Shown here piece after piece: positions 42,956 through 52,407 of a DNA stretch of 64,000 nucleotides. The notes beneath the pieces are model-generated. The model ran no database searches. It was not told where the DNA came from and worked only from the letters and a program-made list of their open reading frames with translations. How positions within the stretch are numbered: the stretch's first letter is position 1; every line of letters starts with the position of its first letter. The stretch is taken from the NCBI RefSeq assembly GCF_022531965.1, contig NZ_CP092831.1:1764001-1828000 (forward strand), in the 5' to 3' direction. Source of the DNA: Paenibacillus peoriae. GTDB taxonomy: Bacteria; Bacillota; Bacilli; Paenibacillales; Paenibacillaceae. The position numbers and the translations under genes are program-made.

Positions 42956-43447
42956 TTATGTCTGCTGATCAAATACTAGCAGGTACAATAAAAAGGACGG
43001 GGGGTATTTTACATCATAAACGTCTATTTAATTTCCAAAATTGCCCCTAACACATTCACTTTCACACTCAAGTTATTTTTTGACTCGATACCGTCCCTAA
43101 TATCATTAAGGTTGCTTGTATGCCATACATCCAATCAAGGCTCAATTCATAGATTAAAACACAAGGGAATGCGAACCTGACTATTAATCTGGTACTTTGT
43201 ATTGGATGAGTTGTGTTCTAATTTTTTAAATAAACTATACATCAACATAAAGACGATATCCTTAATCATGAAATCATACGTAACTATCCCAAAAGGTATC
43301 TTGAGTACTATATGAAAGGTATATGATTTTATACCAAAAGATGGTACAATCAAGATCGTTAGAGCATTTTACTACTTGTTTCACAACTACATAATAATTT
43401 TTACTATGCATCGTATTGTGAGTCTACATTGAAAGGGTGGTTTATCG
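42956..43447. other. Intergenic before receptor copy 3
   Basis: No supported gene. The last 160 bases hold the control region of the receptor gene; the rest is AT-rich with stop-ridden frames. Confidence 0.45.
43292..43350 (+). promoter_or_regulatory. Shared control region, receptor locus 3
   Basis: AAAGGTAT direct repeats (43292-43299, 43315-43322) precede GGTATA-N6-TATACC and the -10 TACAAT (43345-43350), at the same spacing as in locus 1. No -35 is seen. Confidence 0.6.
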
Positions 43448-44863
43448 ATGAAAATTACACCCACGATTAGAGCAGAATTGGAACAATATCTTAAACAAGA
43501 AGGCTTAAACCTATCGGAATTTGGACAAATTACAGGGATGAATAGGGGAATAATAAGTAGCATTGTAACAGGTAATAAATCTATGTCTATTAACCAGCTC
43601 GATCGTATTACTGAAGCTATGGGCTTACCAGAGGGTCACTTTTATGAATTGTTTATAGAAAATTACATCATTGATCATCCTCCAAATATGAGGCGAATCG
43701 AGCCGTTTTTGTATCGCTGTGCGGAGTTGGACAAGTTGGATGCGATCCGTCGAGTAGTGGGAGCCATCATGGACAATCTACTCTATTCACCCAAGCTATT
43801 TGAAATAGCGGAAGAATTGTTGTCGCAGGGACGACTAGAAGCGGCATTGATACTTTATGAGGGGGTAGCTGAAGCGGAGAGATATCAACATTCTGAACGC
43901 CTGGCAATCTGCCAATATCGTATTTTTAAAATTCAGATTAATGACGATCAAAATCAAAATGTTGGGGCGGCAGCCGTATTTGAAGCTTTTGTCGAAAGAC
44001 TAGATGAAATAGACCAGCTTGACGCATTGAAGGATTTGGCTAACGTGTACAGATCATTGCGTAAATGGGATAAGGTTGATGAGATGGCGAGGAAAATGAG
44101 AGCTAAAGCCGAAATACAATGTACACTGAACCATCAACAGAACAGCCGAGAACAGATCGAATCTAGCGACAAGCTAAGTCGTCCCTTGTTTGTGTACATT
44201 GCTTATGCAGACTTGCTCTGTGCTAATGCATGTGAAGAGCAGGGTAATTATGAGCAGGCATTACACTATACATATGCCTACTCCAATTTAGATTGGGTTA
44301 GAGAGACCGATGAGGATACCCAGCACTGGATTGGTTTGTTTAAACATTGGTCACAAGCTAATATACTTGCATATAGGCTTTTATCTGGTGATGTGAGTGT
44401 GCTTCATGAATATCTAAACTTTATTGATGACTCATCAGATACGATTCAAGAAGATAGGGTAACTCAACTACTTAACATAATGACGGCGGCTAACCGTTAT
44501 GAACTTGATTTAAACGATATACTTAAACGATTTGAAACAGAGATTGCGTCTTTATCTCAGCGACCATCATCAGATGATATGTATACCCAGCAAGTAATAC
44601 CGGAATACTCTGCACTTTGTGGATATGAATTGGCTTATTATTATTTAGATCATGGGATGCACAATGATGGCTTTAATCATTTGTTTTGTGCAATGGTAAA
44701 AGCGCATATACTAAATAAGGAGACATATTTTATAAATTGTATGGGGTTGTTTGTGCGTTTCAAAGCCCATGCGGTATCTGAAACCAAAACAGAGTTTTAC
44801 AATCTCATTGAAAAGGTGTGGTTAAACAATGTTGAAAAAAGTGGTAATGTTGATCGTTGTTAG
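43448..44863 (+). CDS. RRNPP-family peptide receptor, Alo-type (copy 3)
   Basis: A 471-residue paralogue of the receptors at 23684 and 25501, with the Xre domain (about 8-62: LSEFGQITGMNRGIISSIVTG) and TPR-like helices to the end. It is more divergent than copies 1 and 2 are from each other. AAAGGGTGG precedes the ATG. A propeptide frame overlaps its last 35 bases. Downstream are a secreted cysteine peptidase and a membrane protein that may belong to the same regulon; this last point is inference. Confidence 0.88.
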   Translation: MKITPTIRAELEQYLKQEGLNLSEFGQITGMNRGIISSIVTGNKSMSINQLDRITEAMGLPEGHFYELFIENYIIDHPPNMRRIEPFLYRCAELDKLDAIRRVVGAIMDNLLYSPKLFEIAEELLSQGRLEAALILYEGVAEAERYQHSERLAICQYRIFKIQINDDQNQNVGAAAVFEAFVERLDEIDQLDALKDLANVYRSLRKWDKVDEMARKMRAKAEIQCTLNHQQNSREQIESSDKLSRPLFVYIAYADLLCANACEEQGNYEQALHYTYAYSNLDWVRETDEDTQHWIGLFKHWSQANILAYRLLSGDVSVLHEYLNFIDDSSDTIQEDRVTQLLNIMTAANRYELDLNDILKRFETEIASLSQRPSSDDMYTQQVIPEYSALCGYELAYYYLDHGMHNDGFNHLFCAMVKAHILNKETYFINCMGLFVRFKAHAVSETKTEFYNLIEKVWLNNVEKSGNVDRC

Positions 44864-44951
44864 TAGCTTTTTGTTCACCTTAGCTGTACCTATTTATCTG
44901 GATAGTCATGATGGAGGATTTCAAGTTTTTGCAACACATGGAGGAGCTTAA
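44829..44951 (+). CDS. Signal propeptide, Alo-type (copy 3)
   Basis: A 40-residue frame: basic start (MLKKV), hydrophobic export segment (about 5-22), and a tail ending QVFATHGGA. The layout and HGG near the C-terminus match copy 1. AAGGTG lies upstream. The mature signal is likely a short C-terminal peptide, of unknown exact length, that enters the cell by an oligopeptide permease and binds the receptor encoded just before. Confidence 0.8.
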   Translation: MLKKVVMLIVVSSFLFTLAVPIYLDSHDGGFQVFATHGGA

Positions 44952-45412
44952 ATACGAATTGATTTGAAAATTCGTTAAAACTGCACCCCTGAAATAGGTT
45001 TAATTACGGAACCCAATAGGCCAACGCAGGGGAACCTCAAAAATTCTATTATTAAATAATGTTCTATTCCAAGACCTACAACTAAAGTAGGTCTTCTTTA
45101 TGATTTGTTCAAACTTTTTTTGTGAACTAATCCATTATTAACCAAGACGAGGATTTGAAGAAGGAGGTGCATTATGAAAAGGGACGACGGTTTACGTCAA
45201 AGGATGGGATACCTTCAACGTTGTGCGTAATTAAGGAAGTAGCAGGATACTGTTTTATTAAAATTGTTGATATTTTAACACTTACAGGAAAATGATTAAT
45301 ATAGTGCTGACTTACTATTTTTGCAATAATGTTGAATAAAATGTTATATTATTGTATTTTCTGTATTATTATTGTATTGTATTCCAAATAAGAAAAAAGG
45401 AAATGTCATTAC
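44952..45412. other. Intergenic with possible 18-codon peptide
   Basis: Contains the terminator at 45071-45100 and, at 45174-45230, an 18-codon frame (MKRDDGLRQRMGYLQRCA) with an excellent AAGAAGGAGGTG site; it may be the remnant of a longer gene. Sequence around 44982-45040 (GCACCCCTGAAATAGG...) resembles an insertion-sequence end but cannot be confirmed. Confidence 0.35.
45071..45100 (+). terminator. Terminator of receptor locus 3
   Basis: AAGACCTAC pairs with GTAGGTCTT, followed by a T-rich tail. Confidence 0.8.
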
Positions 45413-46012
45413 ATGAAAAAAATAAAAATGACAGCATTTGTGCTTATGGGGGTATTAGCACTTAGTGCTATCGCTCCATTAACATCAGCCCAAGAGATCA
45501 ATTCAGACAAAATCACACCTAGTTACATAGATTACAAATCTCTTCCTGTGCCTTCGCATAAACAAGAGAAATCTAATTGGTGCTGGGCTGCTACTTCACA
45601 GATGGCTATAGAACATTTAGGTGGAAATAAAACTCAATCTCAAATTGTAAAATATATTAAAGGTAGCCTCGTAAATAAGGGAGGCACGGATAAGGAAGTA
45701 AAAAGCGCGTTAGCATATGGGGGGTTGAACTCTACAATTGATAAAGAGCCGATACCCTTTGGAACTATTATCTCTCAAATAAAAAGAAATCAACCGCAAT
45801 TAGCACATATCGTGTGGAAGGACGACTCTGATCTTGGACATATGTATCTAATAAATGGATATTCCGATAATACAAATTTAGGATTTCAAAAAGTATATTA
45901 CAAAGACCCTGCCGTTGGTGAGAAGATGGATAAAATAGATTACTATGATGGATTTGTTAATAATAGAGATTTTAGTTGGTACAGCACTATAAACGAAATT
46001 TATGTTAATTAA
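45413..46012 (+). CDS. Secreted papain-like cysteine peptidase (C70/AvrRpt2-like)
   Basis: A 199-residue exported protein: signal peptide (about 1-26) and a compact papain-like domain. The catalytic cysteine is C57 in SNWCWAATSQMA, the histidine H143 in LGHMYLINGY, and D165 in YKDP follows. This order matches the AvrRpt2-like peptidases found in plant-associated and Gram-positive bacteria. Substrates are unknown. The ribosome site is AAGGAAATG, weak. The next gene begins 25 bases later and is probably co-transcribed. Confidence 0.83.
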   Translation: MKKIKMTAFVLMGVLALSAIAPLTSAQEINSDKITPSYIDYKSLPVPSHKQEKSNWCWAATSQMAIEHLGGNKTQSQIVKYIKGSLVNKGGTDKEVKSALAYGGLNSTIDKEPIPFGTIISQIKRNQPQLAHIVWKDDSDLGHMYLINGYSDNTNLGFQKVYYKDPAVGEKMDKIDYYDGFVNNRDFSWYSTINEIYVN

Positions 46013-46037
46013 AACGAGACTAAGGAGGACTGATAAA

Positions 46038-46823
46038 ATGTATAAAAAAATAATTGGTATTGCGTTTTCTTGTATCTTATTGTTACCTATAACCGTCTTA
46101 GCGGCAAATGAGGTTCCGAAAGAAGTTGAGCAATCTATTGAAAAGGATTTGGGGAATTTCAAAGATGATATTAGAAAGAATACAGGATTTAAAATAACAA
46201 CTACTAAAGAAGCGGAAAATTTAACTCTTGATGAAGGTTTTAAGGTTTACACTGTTAATTCTAAAGCTGTTAGATCAGGGAATACAGATAGAGCTAATGA
46301 CATTTTAAAATCTAAAGGGTACTTATTTTCCATAAAAAGTGGACAACAAAATAATGGTATTGTTTTTTCAGAAGATGGGAAAAGAATACGATCAGCTTAT
46401 AGTGATCTTGAGTTTCCGAGTCAATTCGAAGAAGCAAAGAAATTGATTGGCTACGATGAAAGCAGCAAACTGATATATGATGATCGACTGGCTACGGTTG
46501 CTCTAATTTCTGATATAGATGGGAAGGAAGTTGTGGTTCCTCTTAGAGAGAGCGTATACATGGAATTTAAGCCATTGAAAGTATACAATTTACAGGAGTT
46601 TGTAGAGTTTCTATCTGCCAATGAGAAGGCTCGGCAAGAAGCTTCTGAAAAAAATGATTCAGATGAACTGATCTCTGGGGGGAGTCCATCTAATCTAAAC
46701 TCGACTACTTCGCAGCTCATTACAAGCAAAATCAGCACAGAAAAAGTGTCACTATTTTCTATTGCCGGGTTAGCAATTATTGGTGGCATTTTTTTCGTAA
46801 TTAAAAGAAGAAAAAAGTTATAG
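46038..46823 (+). CDS. Exported protein with C-terminal membrane anchor
   Basis: A 261-residue protein: signal peptide (about 1-22, ending LAANE), an extracellular domain of about 200 residues, a Ser/Asn-rich linker, and a C-terminal helix with basic tail (FFVIKRRKKL). Only a peptidase neighbour hints at a role; it could be a substrate, inhibitor or partner held at the cell surface. TAAGGAGGAC precedes the ATG at 46038; a longer open frame from 46002 overlaps the peptidase gene. Confidence 0.65.
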   Translation: MYKKIIGIAFSCILLLPITVLAANEVPKEVEQSIEKDLGNFKDDIRKNTGFKITTTKEAENLTLDEGFKVYTVNSKAVRSGNTDRANDILKSKGYLFSIKSGQQNNGIVFSEDGKRIRSAYSDLEFPSQFEEAKKLIGYDESSKLIYDDRLATVALISDIDGKEVVVPLRESVYMEFKPLKVYNLQEFVEFLSANEKARQEASEKNDSDELISGGSPSNLNSTTSQLITSKISTEKVSLFSIAGLAIIGGIFFVIKRRKKL

Positions 46824-46931
46824 ATTAATCTTGTATACAATAAACTGTGTAATAGTTTTGATATAATTAGACGGCTTGGCGGGCTGGAATTATCTATTTA
46901 AATTCAACTCAGATAATGAAGTGTTGTAGGT

Positions 46932-46962
46932 GGCTAGATGGATATTCCGTCTAGCCTTTTTG
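46932..46962 (+). terminator. Terminator related to that of receptor locus 1
   Basis: GGCTAGATGGA pairs with TCCGTCTAGCC, followed by TTTTT. It is nearly the same as the terminator at 25239. Confidence 0.85.
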
Positions 46963-46966
46963 ATTT

Positions 46967-47194
46967 GTGTTGAGTTGGAAAGAATCTGGAGTGAGGGATG
47001 GGAGCGCCAATCTAGAAGGGAATAATCAGCATACATATGAAAGTGCTGAGCAAAATAATTTTGGTCAGCAAAAAACACAGGCTGATATTGCACATGAGTT
47101 AAATATAACAACTCAGCAACTAAGAAACTACAAAAAACTCCTTACGCTTATCCCTGGGTTGCAAGATATGGTTGAAGATCATGGCACGTTTTAA
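46967..47194 (+). pseudogene. ParB-like DNA-binding protein fragment
   Basis: The open frame encodes SANLEGNNQHTYESAEQNN followed by a helix-turn-helix stretch (TQADIAHELNITTQQLRNYK) and KLLTLIPGLQDMVED. This is typical of the C-terminal half of ParB-like phage or plasmid proteins. The N-terminal domain is absent and there is no ribosome site. Confidence 0.6.
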
Positions 47195-47317
47195 GTCTTT
47201 AGACGTAGGTAGAAAGGTTAATCCTTCATATAACAATTAGGAATTAAGTTCATTTTCCATAAATCGGAATAGTGTTACTATGTCATAACGAATTCATGAC
47301 TAGAGGTAACTAACCTA

Positions 47318-48466
47318 TGACAACTATTAAAGTGACGCCTGAGCAACTTATGACTATCTCCAAGCAGTTTGAGTTAGCACAGCAAACGGCAACTCAAGTG
47401 AATAGCAATTTAGTAAAACAAATTTCATCTATGGGACAATTGTGGGAAGGACTGACTAAAGAGCACTTTTACTATTCCTTCCAGACCTCTTGACTTTGTT
47501 ACCCTGATGGATTCTATTGCTAGGGAGTTACGTCACCATGCAGATAAATTCAGATTAGCAGATCTGATGGAAACAGGTAACATTGATGCAAGTTGTTTAC
47601 CACCTCCACCGAATTCATGTGCTGTTCCTGCTCCAGATACACGAAATGCATTCCAGAAATCGGTAGATAGCTTAACTGAACTAGGTCAGGATTTTGTAGA
47701 TGCTAATTCAGTACGTTATGAGAAAAAGTTTGATTCGGTTTGGAGCTTCTTAGATTATATGTCGTATGGTATTCCAAAAGGAATGTATCAAGGGTACATG
47801 GAACGAGCAGCTAAACAAAACGATTCGTGGAATGACATGCTCAATTTCAGTACATTTGGAATAACGGGTATGATTCAGGGCGCATTTAATCCTACCAATG
47901 CGTGGTCAAAGGAACATTGGGCTAATATGATTGGTACAGCAGGATTGTTTGGAGGAGTCAGCTCAGTTATTAAGCCTAAAATTGGTTTGAAACCATCTAT
48001 TCAGTATGAGATTCCGAAGAATAATACGAGTTCCAGCTTACGGAATTCAATAGAATCTGAATCTAAAACAGAAGTACAAACAGGTGGGAGAAACGATCTT
48101 TCAATTGATGAATATTTTCGTAGAGAAGCTGAAGCAGATGAGATGTATGATCAAATCAGAGCTTCAGATAGTGATGTAAGAGCAATAGCTGAGAATTCTG
48201 GAATGAAGGAAAGTAGGATTCAAAGAATCAAAGAACACGTTTTCATAAAAGAACACATAAAATCAAGTGGTTATGGCAGATTTCATTCTGATTACGAAAT
48301 AGCTCAAGCATGGGATAGATTACAAAAAGGGATACAAACAGAAAAAGATATGGATTTGCTTAACCATGAATTGTTTGAATCTAGATTTGAGGGTATATTT
48401 AAAACAGACTATGAGACTGCTCATAACGCTGCGGTAAGGTCGGGTCGTCCATGGGAAATAGAATAG
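47318..48466 (+). pseudogene. WXG100-type polymorphic toxin, frameshifted
   Basis: The N-terminal WXG100 part starts at ATG 47318 and reaches LWEGLTKEHFYYSFQ before a frame break near 47485. The second frame continues RPLDFVTLMDSIARELRHHA, a linker, and a 319-codon run to 48466. The C-terminal toxin region ends HELFESRFEGIF...DYETAHNAAVRSGRPW; its class is not recognised. Without the WXG start the protein should not be exported. A single base change would restore it, so a sequencing or assembly error is possible. Confidence 0.72.
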
Positions 48467-48479
48467 AGGAGATTTTATA

Positions 48480-48731
48480 ATGGGAGCATTTGTTTTACTT
48501 TTTAAAGAACATGAAGATGATACAGTAGTTATTTATAAATATGGTCCAAACGAACACACTATGGGGAAAATTCAATTAAACAAGGATACTAAGCTGTTCT
48601 CTGAAATTGAACCTTTACCAGATTCGAATCATTCAAACAAATTTTATTTTGATAGGGCTGCACAGCGGATGGCACGTTGCTTCGTTAAAGAAGGTGGTAT
48701 ATTTCCTGACAAGATGACATTTGAATCATAA
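48480..48731 (+). CDS. Probable immunity protein of the frameshifted toxin
   Basis: An 83-residue soluble acidic protein (MGAFVLLFKEHEDDTVVIYK...) starting 13 bases after the toxin end, with AGAGGAG upstream. Position and size are those of an immunity gene. The family is not recognised. It is intact although the toxin is broken, which fits protection against kin that still carry the toxin. Confidence 0.65.
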   Translation: MGAFVLLFKEHEDDTVVIYKYGPNEHTMGKIQLNKDTKLFSEIEPLPDSNHSNKFYFDRAAQRMARCFVKEGGIFPDKMTFES

Positions 48732-48754
48732 AGTAGCTTCAGGAATACGAACCG

Positions 48755-48796
48755 AGCTTGCTCCATTGATAATAAAATGAGAGTAAGCTTTTTTCA
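48755..48796 (+). terminator. Terminator, degraded copy C of a repeated set
   Basis: Related to those at 27448 and 30064 (GCTTGCTCC...GAGAGTAAGC), with weaker pairing; T-run retained. Confidence 0.65.
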
Positions 48797-48871
48797 TTGC
48801 AATCTATCTGATTAAAGAGGAAAATTTTTATCCACCCTAGAATTAAGAGACGATTTTAGAAGGAGCATATC

Positions 48872-49420
48872 ATGTTAACGTCAAAACAAGAAGAGAGCCT
48901 TAGTAAATTTATGAGTAAGATTCTTAGGCATACACCAGAACAGTTTGGTCTTGAGCTAGACCATGAGGGTTATTGTGACATTCAAGAACTGATTCAAGGA
49001 ATAAGATCAGAGAATAGATGGTCTGACGTAAGCGAGTCGGATATCAAGCAAGTAGTAAGCCATTGTCCAAAACAAAGATATGAGATTGTTAATGGGTACA
49101 TAAGAGCTAATTATGGGCACAGTGCAGGCAGATTGGATTATAAGGAGGCCACTCCGCCAACCATTCTCTATCACGGTACAAACACAAAGGTAATCCATAA
49201 CATTTTTACTGAAGGAATTAAGCCAATGGGCAGAAAGTATGTACATCTGTCTGAAGCCCTTGAGTTTGCAATTCTGGCAGGTAAAAGACGTGGGGAACTG
49301 GTGATCCTTGAAGTAGATACAGAAAAGGCATTGGCTAATCAAGTGAAGTTTTATAAAGCCAACCACGGTGTTTGGCTTGCCGACCTTGTGCCGCCACAGT
49401 ACTTAAAAAAGTTTGAATAA
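48872..49420 (+). CDS. kptA: RNA 2'-phosphotransferase, KptA/Tpt1 family
   Basis: A 182-residue KptA homologue. It has the N-terminal winged-helix part with SKFMSKILRHTPEQFGLELD (R19-H20 core), then RANYGHS (R78), LYHGT (H101) and the LSEALEFAI/GKRRG segment of the NAD-binding half. The enzyme removes an internal 2'-phosphate from RNA using NAD+. In bacteria its natural substrate is unclear. GAAGGAGC precedes the ATG. It sits between a toxin/immunity pair and yunC. Confidence 0.92.
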   Translation: MLTSKQEESLSKFMSKILRHTPEQFGLELDHEGYCDIQELIQGIRSENRWSDVSESDIKQVVSHCPKQRYEIVNGYIRANYGHSAGRLDYKEATPPTILYHGTNTKVIHNIFTEGIKPMGRKYVHLSEALEFAILAGKRRGELVILEVDTEKALANQVKFYKANHGVWLADLVPPQYLKKFE

Positions 49421-49452
49421 AGCGTAACCCAGACCGTTAACGATGATCACCG

Positions 49453-49487
49453 AGACTAGATGAGAAAAAATTCGTCTGGTCTTTTTG
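49453..49487 (+). terminator. Terminator of kptA
   Basis: AGACTAGATGAG pairs with TTCGTCTGGTCT and is followed by TTTTT. Confidence 0.78.
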
Positions 49488-49616
49488 ATATCGTCTATTT
49501 TGCTGTACATACATTCCCCTCCTAATATTTTGAACGTATCCACGAGTGTCCACACTTACCCGCAAATGCCGCATAAAATATCCCGGATGAATAAAGAGGA
49601 GGTGCATGTAATAACC

Positions 49617-49919
49617 ATGATACACATGGAAGCCATTCAAGTGGGTGAGCATACATTTATCGGAGTCGAGGTCAGACTGCCTAAAACAACGCTGTTGACG
49701 ATCTCTAACTCCCGTGGTTACATCATGTGTGGTGCGCTGGATGTTGGATTGCTCAATGAACGGCTGGCGGATCGGAAAATCCTGGCCGCACGAGCTGTGG
49801 GGGTAAAAACACTAAAGGAACTGTTGGAAGCGCCGATGGAGTCAGTGACAACAGAAGCCGAGCAACTTGGAATTAAACCAGGGATGCCAGGCTATGAAGC
49901 ACTATTGAAACTGGTGTAG
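49617..49919 (+). CDS. yunC: DUF1805 family protein YunC
   Basis: A 100-residue protein matching YunC of Bacillus subtilis along its length (VEVRLPKTTLL, GYIMCGALDVGLLNERL, ARAVGVKT, GIKPGMPGYEALLKL). Function is unknown. The ATG at 49617 gives the usual family length; GAGGAGG lies about 14 bases upstream, longer than normal, and in-frame GTG/ATG codons closer to it are possible. A truncated copy is at 32165-32314. Confidence 0.9.
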   Translation: MIHMEAIQVGEHTFIGVEVRLPKTTLLTISNSRGYIMCGALDVGLLNERLADRKILAARAVGVKTLKELLEAPMESVTTEAEQLGIKPGMPGYEALLKLV

Positions 49920-49968
49920 TGAAGCCTATGTGCATATGTTGCATAAAAGTAGAGGAACAAGAACCGAA

Positions 49969-49999
49969 AAAAACCGGACTTTTTGGCTCCGGTTTTTTT
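49969..49999 (+). terminator. Terminator of yunC
   Basis: AAAAACCGGA pairs with TCCGGTTTTT, with a T-run. Confidence 0.85.
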
Positions 50000-50068
50000 C
50001 TATGAAAAGTTACACTCTATCGAGCAGACTATTCGGCTTTATACGAACGGTATGATCTGCAAGAACGA

Positions 50069-51184
50069 TTAATCGGCAAACAAAGCGGGGAGGTTGTCGC
50101 TATAGGGTGCTTGGACAATTCCTTTTTCGGTAATGATGGCGGTAATGTACTCATGAGGTGTAACATCGAAAGCTGGGTTGTAGACTTTGATGCCTAGCGG
50201 AGCGGTCCTTTTACCAAAGCTTTCGGTAACTTCCTCCGCAGAACGCTCCTCAATCGGAATATCTGCGCCTGTTGCGGTCTGCAAATCAATGGTAGATAGT
50301 GGCGAAGCGACATAAAAAGGAATGTCATGCGCCTTCGCTAGCACAGCTAGGCTATAGGTACCGATTTTGTTGGCGACATCGCCATTAGCAGCGACTCTAT
50401 CTGTGCCGACAATAACGGCCTGTACCCATCCTTTGGACATCACCATGCCCGCCATATTGTCACAGAGCAGGGTGACATCAATGCCTGCCTGCTGAAGCTC
50501 GAAAGCAGTCAGGCGCGCACCTTGCAGCACGGGGCGGGTTTCGTCGGCAAATACTTTGAGGTGGATGCCGTTCTCCTGCGCAAGGTACATCGGAGCGAGC
50601 GCTGTCCCGTATTTGGCTGTCGCCAATCCGCCTGCATTGCAGTGAGTGAGTACGCCCATCCCGTCCTCGAACAGAGGTAAAGCATGGATGCCGATCTGGC
50701 GGCATACTTCTTCGTCCTCTGCCTGAATGGCTATGGCTTCACGCTCCAGCCCGGCATTCCAGTCTTCGATCCGTCCTCCGCTAGCTTCAACGATGAGTTC
50801 CCCAGCCCGCTTCTTCATGCGATCCAGGGCCCAGAACAGGTTCACTGCCGTCGGCCGTGAAGTAGCCAAATGTCCGCACACGGCGTGTACATGCTCCAGC
50901 CACCCATCAGCGTCGATGCCGCTGTAGGCGGAAGCCCCCAGCACAACGCCGTAGGCCGCAGCCATCCCGATGGCGGGCGCACCGCGTACCTTCATGGCAT
51001 GTATGCCATCCCAAACTTCATCAGCCGTGAATAAATCCAGCATGACAATCGTTTCGGGTAGCAGACGCTGATCCAGCATGGACAAGTGGTTGCCTTTCCA
51101 CACCAGCGAAGATAGAGCCTGACTGGACACTGCAGCTTTCCCAGAGGTCACGGGCGCCGATTCTTTCTTTTCACTCATATTCAT
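50069..51184 (-). CDS. mtnA: S-methyl-5-thioribose-1-phosphate isomerase
   Basis: A 371-residue MtnA, which isomerises methylthioribose-1-phosphate to the ribulose form in methionine salvage. Key segments are [16 protein letters not shown] near the start, the catalytic cysteine in [17 protein letters not shown], and the aspartate in [25 protein letters not shown] precedes the start, which overlaps the stop of mtnK by one base, so the two are coupled. Confidence 0.95.
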   Translation of the reverse strand: MNMSEKKESAPVTSGKAAVSSQALSSLVWKGNHLSMLDQRLLPETIVMLDLFTADEVWDGIHAMKVRGAPAIGMAAAYGVVLGASAYSGIDADGWLEHVHAVCGHLATSRPTAVNLFWALDRMKKRAGELIVEASGGRIEDWNAGLEREAIAIQAEDEEVCRQIGIHALPLFEDGMGVLTHCNAGGLATAKYGTALAPMYLAQENGIHLKVFADETRPVLQGARLTAFELQQAGIDVTLLCDNMAGMVMSKGWVQAVIVGTDRVAANGDVANKIGTYSLAVLAKAHDIPFYVASPLSTIDLQTATGADIPIEERSAEEVTESFGKRTAPLGIKVYNPAFDVTPHEYITAIITEKGIVQAPYSDNLPALFAD

Positions 51185-52407
51185 TAAGCTCCTTTAGTTT
51201 GGGCAGCTGTTGCTGTCCGAACAATGTCTCCCAGTTCCCGAATCGAATGAAGCCCGCGATTGCGAAGAACCAAGGATTTACCGATAGATAACGCCAGACG
51301 TTCCGCAGCTTCCTTGAGGTCAGGATCGGCTATTGTCTCGATATCTGCCACATGCGACAGGCTGATGATACGGCGGATCACTTTGCACCCTGCAAAACCA
51401 ATCGTATCTTGCAGTACTTTCTGGAGATACAAGTCCTGATATCCCGCTGTACGTGCCATATGATCGGTGACATGCTCGTCCCACAGTTTGCGGAACCTAC
51501 GCTCAAACTGCTCCCATACCTGAATGGCAGTCTCCAGAACCCAGTCGCGCCTTTCTTTTAGAGCCGTCTCACCAGAGGTCCATCCGGGCTGTGCAGCGTA
51601 GTTCAACAGCAGATTGGCGATCACCGCTCCGATATCAAAGCCCATGGGTCCGTAGTAGGCAAATTCAGGATCAATGACTTTAGTCGATTCGGTCGTTACA
51701 AAAATGCTACCAGTATGAAGGTCACCGTGCAGAAGCGCTTCGGTTCGTGTCAAAAACTTTTCTCGCAGCAAAGCCACTTCCAGATGAAGCGCTTGATCTG
51801 TACGGAGTGCCTCTGCTTCGTCTTCGATGTACGCACCATAGTTGTTATTATCTGAGAACCGATACGGTTCATCCAGAATCAGATCCTCAGTTATTTTGCA
51901 GAGATCCGGGTTGATAAAACGTTTGACTAGGTCTTTTTTATCCTGCTGATTCATGCCCAAATCTGAGGTGAAGAAGAGCGTGCGTGCCAGAAACTCCCCA
52001 ATATGATTAGCGAAATATGGATATGTGTTTCCTTCTATTAGCCCCTTGCGCATGATGGTGTGGGAGCTAAGATCCTCCATCACGGTCAATGCAAGCTCAT
52101 CGTCATACGCCAGTATCGCAGGAACCAATTCGGGGCAAATGTGGTGCTCCTGCTGAAGGGCCTCGCGTTCAATACGGGCACGATCCAGTGAGAGCGGCCA
52201 GGATTCACCCACAATTTTTACATAAGGAAGTGCCTGCTTGGCAATGATACTCTTGTTAGATTCAGAATCCGTAATATGAAAAACCAGATTTAGGTTACCA
52301 TCACCGATTTCCCGGCATTCCAGACGAGCTTCCTGACTAAAAAATCCGGGGATGTTCTTCACGAATTCGATTGCTTCTTCAGTCGTTAAAGGATGATATT
52401 GGGACAA
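51184..52407 (-). CDS. mtnK: S-methyl-5-thioribose kinase
   Basis: A 407-residue MtnK that phosphorylates methylthioribose, the step before MtnA. It has a choline-kinase-like fold with [11 protein letters not shown], the catalytic [10 protein letters not shown] loop and the metal-binding [11 protein letters not shown] motif. TTG at 52407 is chosen because GGAGGTG lies six bases upstream; the ATG at 52422 overlaps this site. No S-box riboswitch is visible upstream, although mtnKA genes elsewhere often have one. Confidence 0.93.
   Translation of the reverse strand: MSQYHPLTTEEAIEFVKNIPGFFSQEARLECREIGDGNLNLVFHITDSESNKSIIAKQALPYVKIVGESWPLSLDRARIEREALQQEHHICPELVPAILAYDDELALTVMEDLSSHTIMRKGLIEGNTYPYFANHIGEFLARTLFFTSDLGMNQQDKKDLVKRFINPDLCKITEDLILDEPYRFSDNNNYGAYIEDEAEALRTDQALHLEVALLREKFLTRTEALLHGDLHTGSIFVTTESTKVIDPEFAYYGPMGFDIGAVIANLLLNYAAQPGWTSGETALKERRDWVLETAIQVWEQFERRFRKLWDEHVTDHMARTAGYQDLYLQKVLQDTIGFAGCKVIRRIISLSHVADIETIADPDLKEAAERLALSIGKSLVLRNRGLHSIRELGDIVRTATAAQTKGA

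Noticed and set aside
44982..45045. Possible insertion-sequence end
   Set aside because: The resemblance is partial and no matching second end or transposase remnant was seen.
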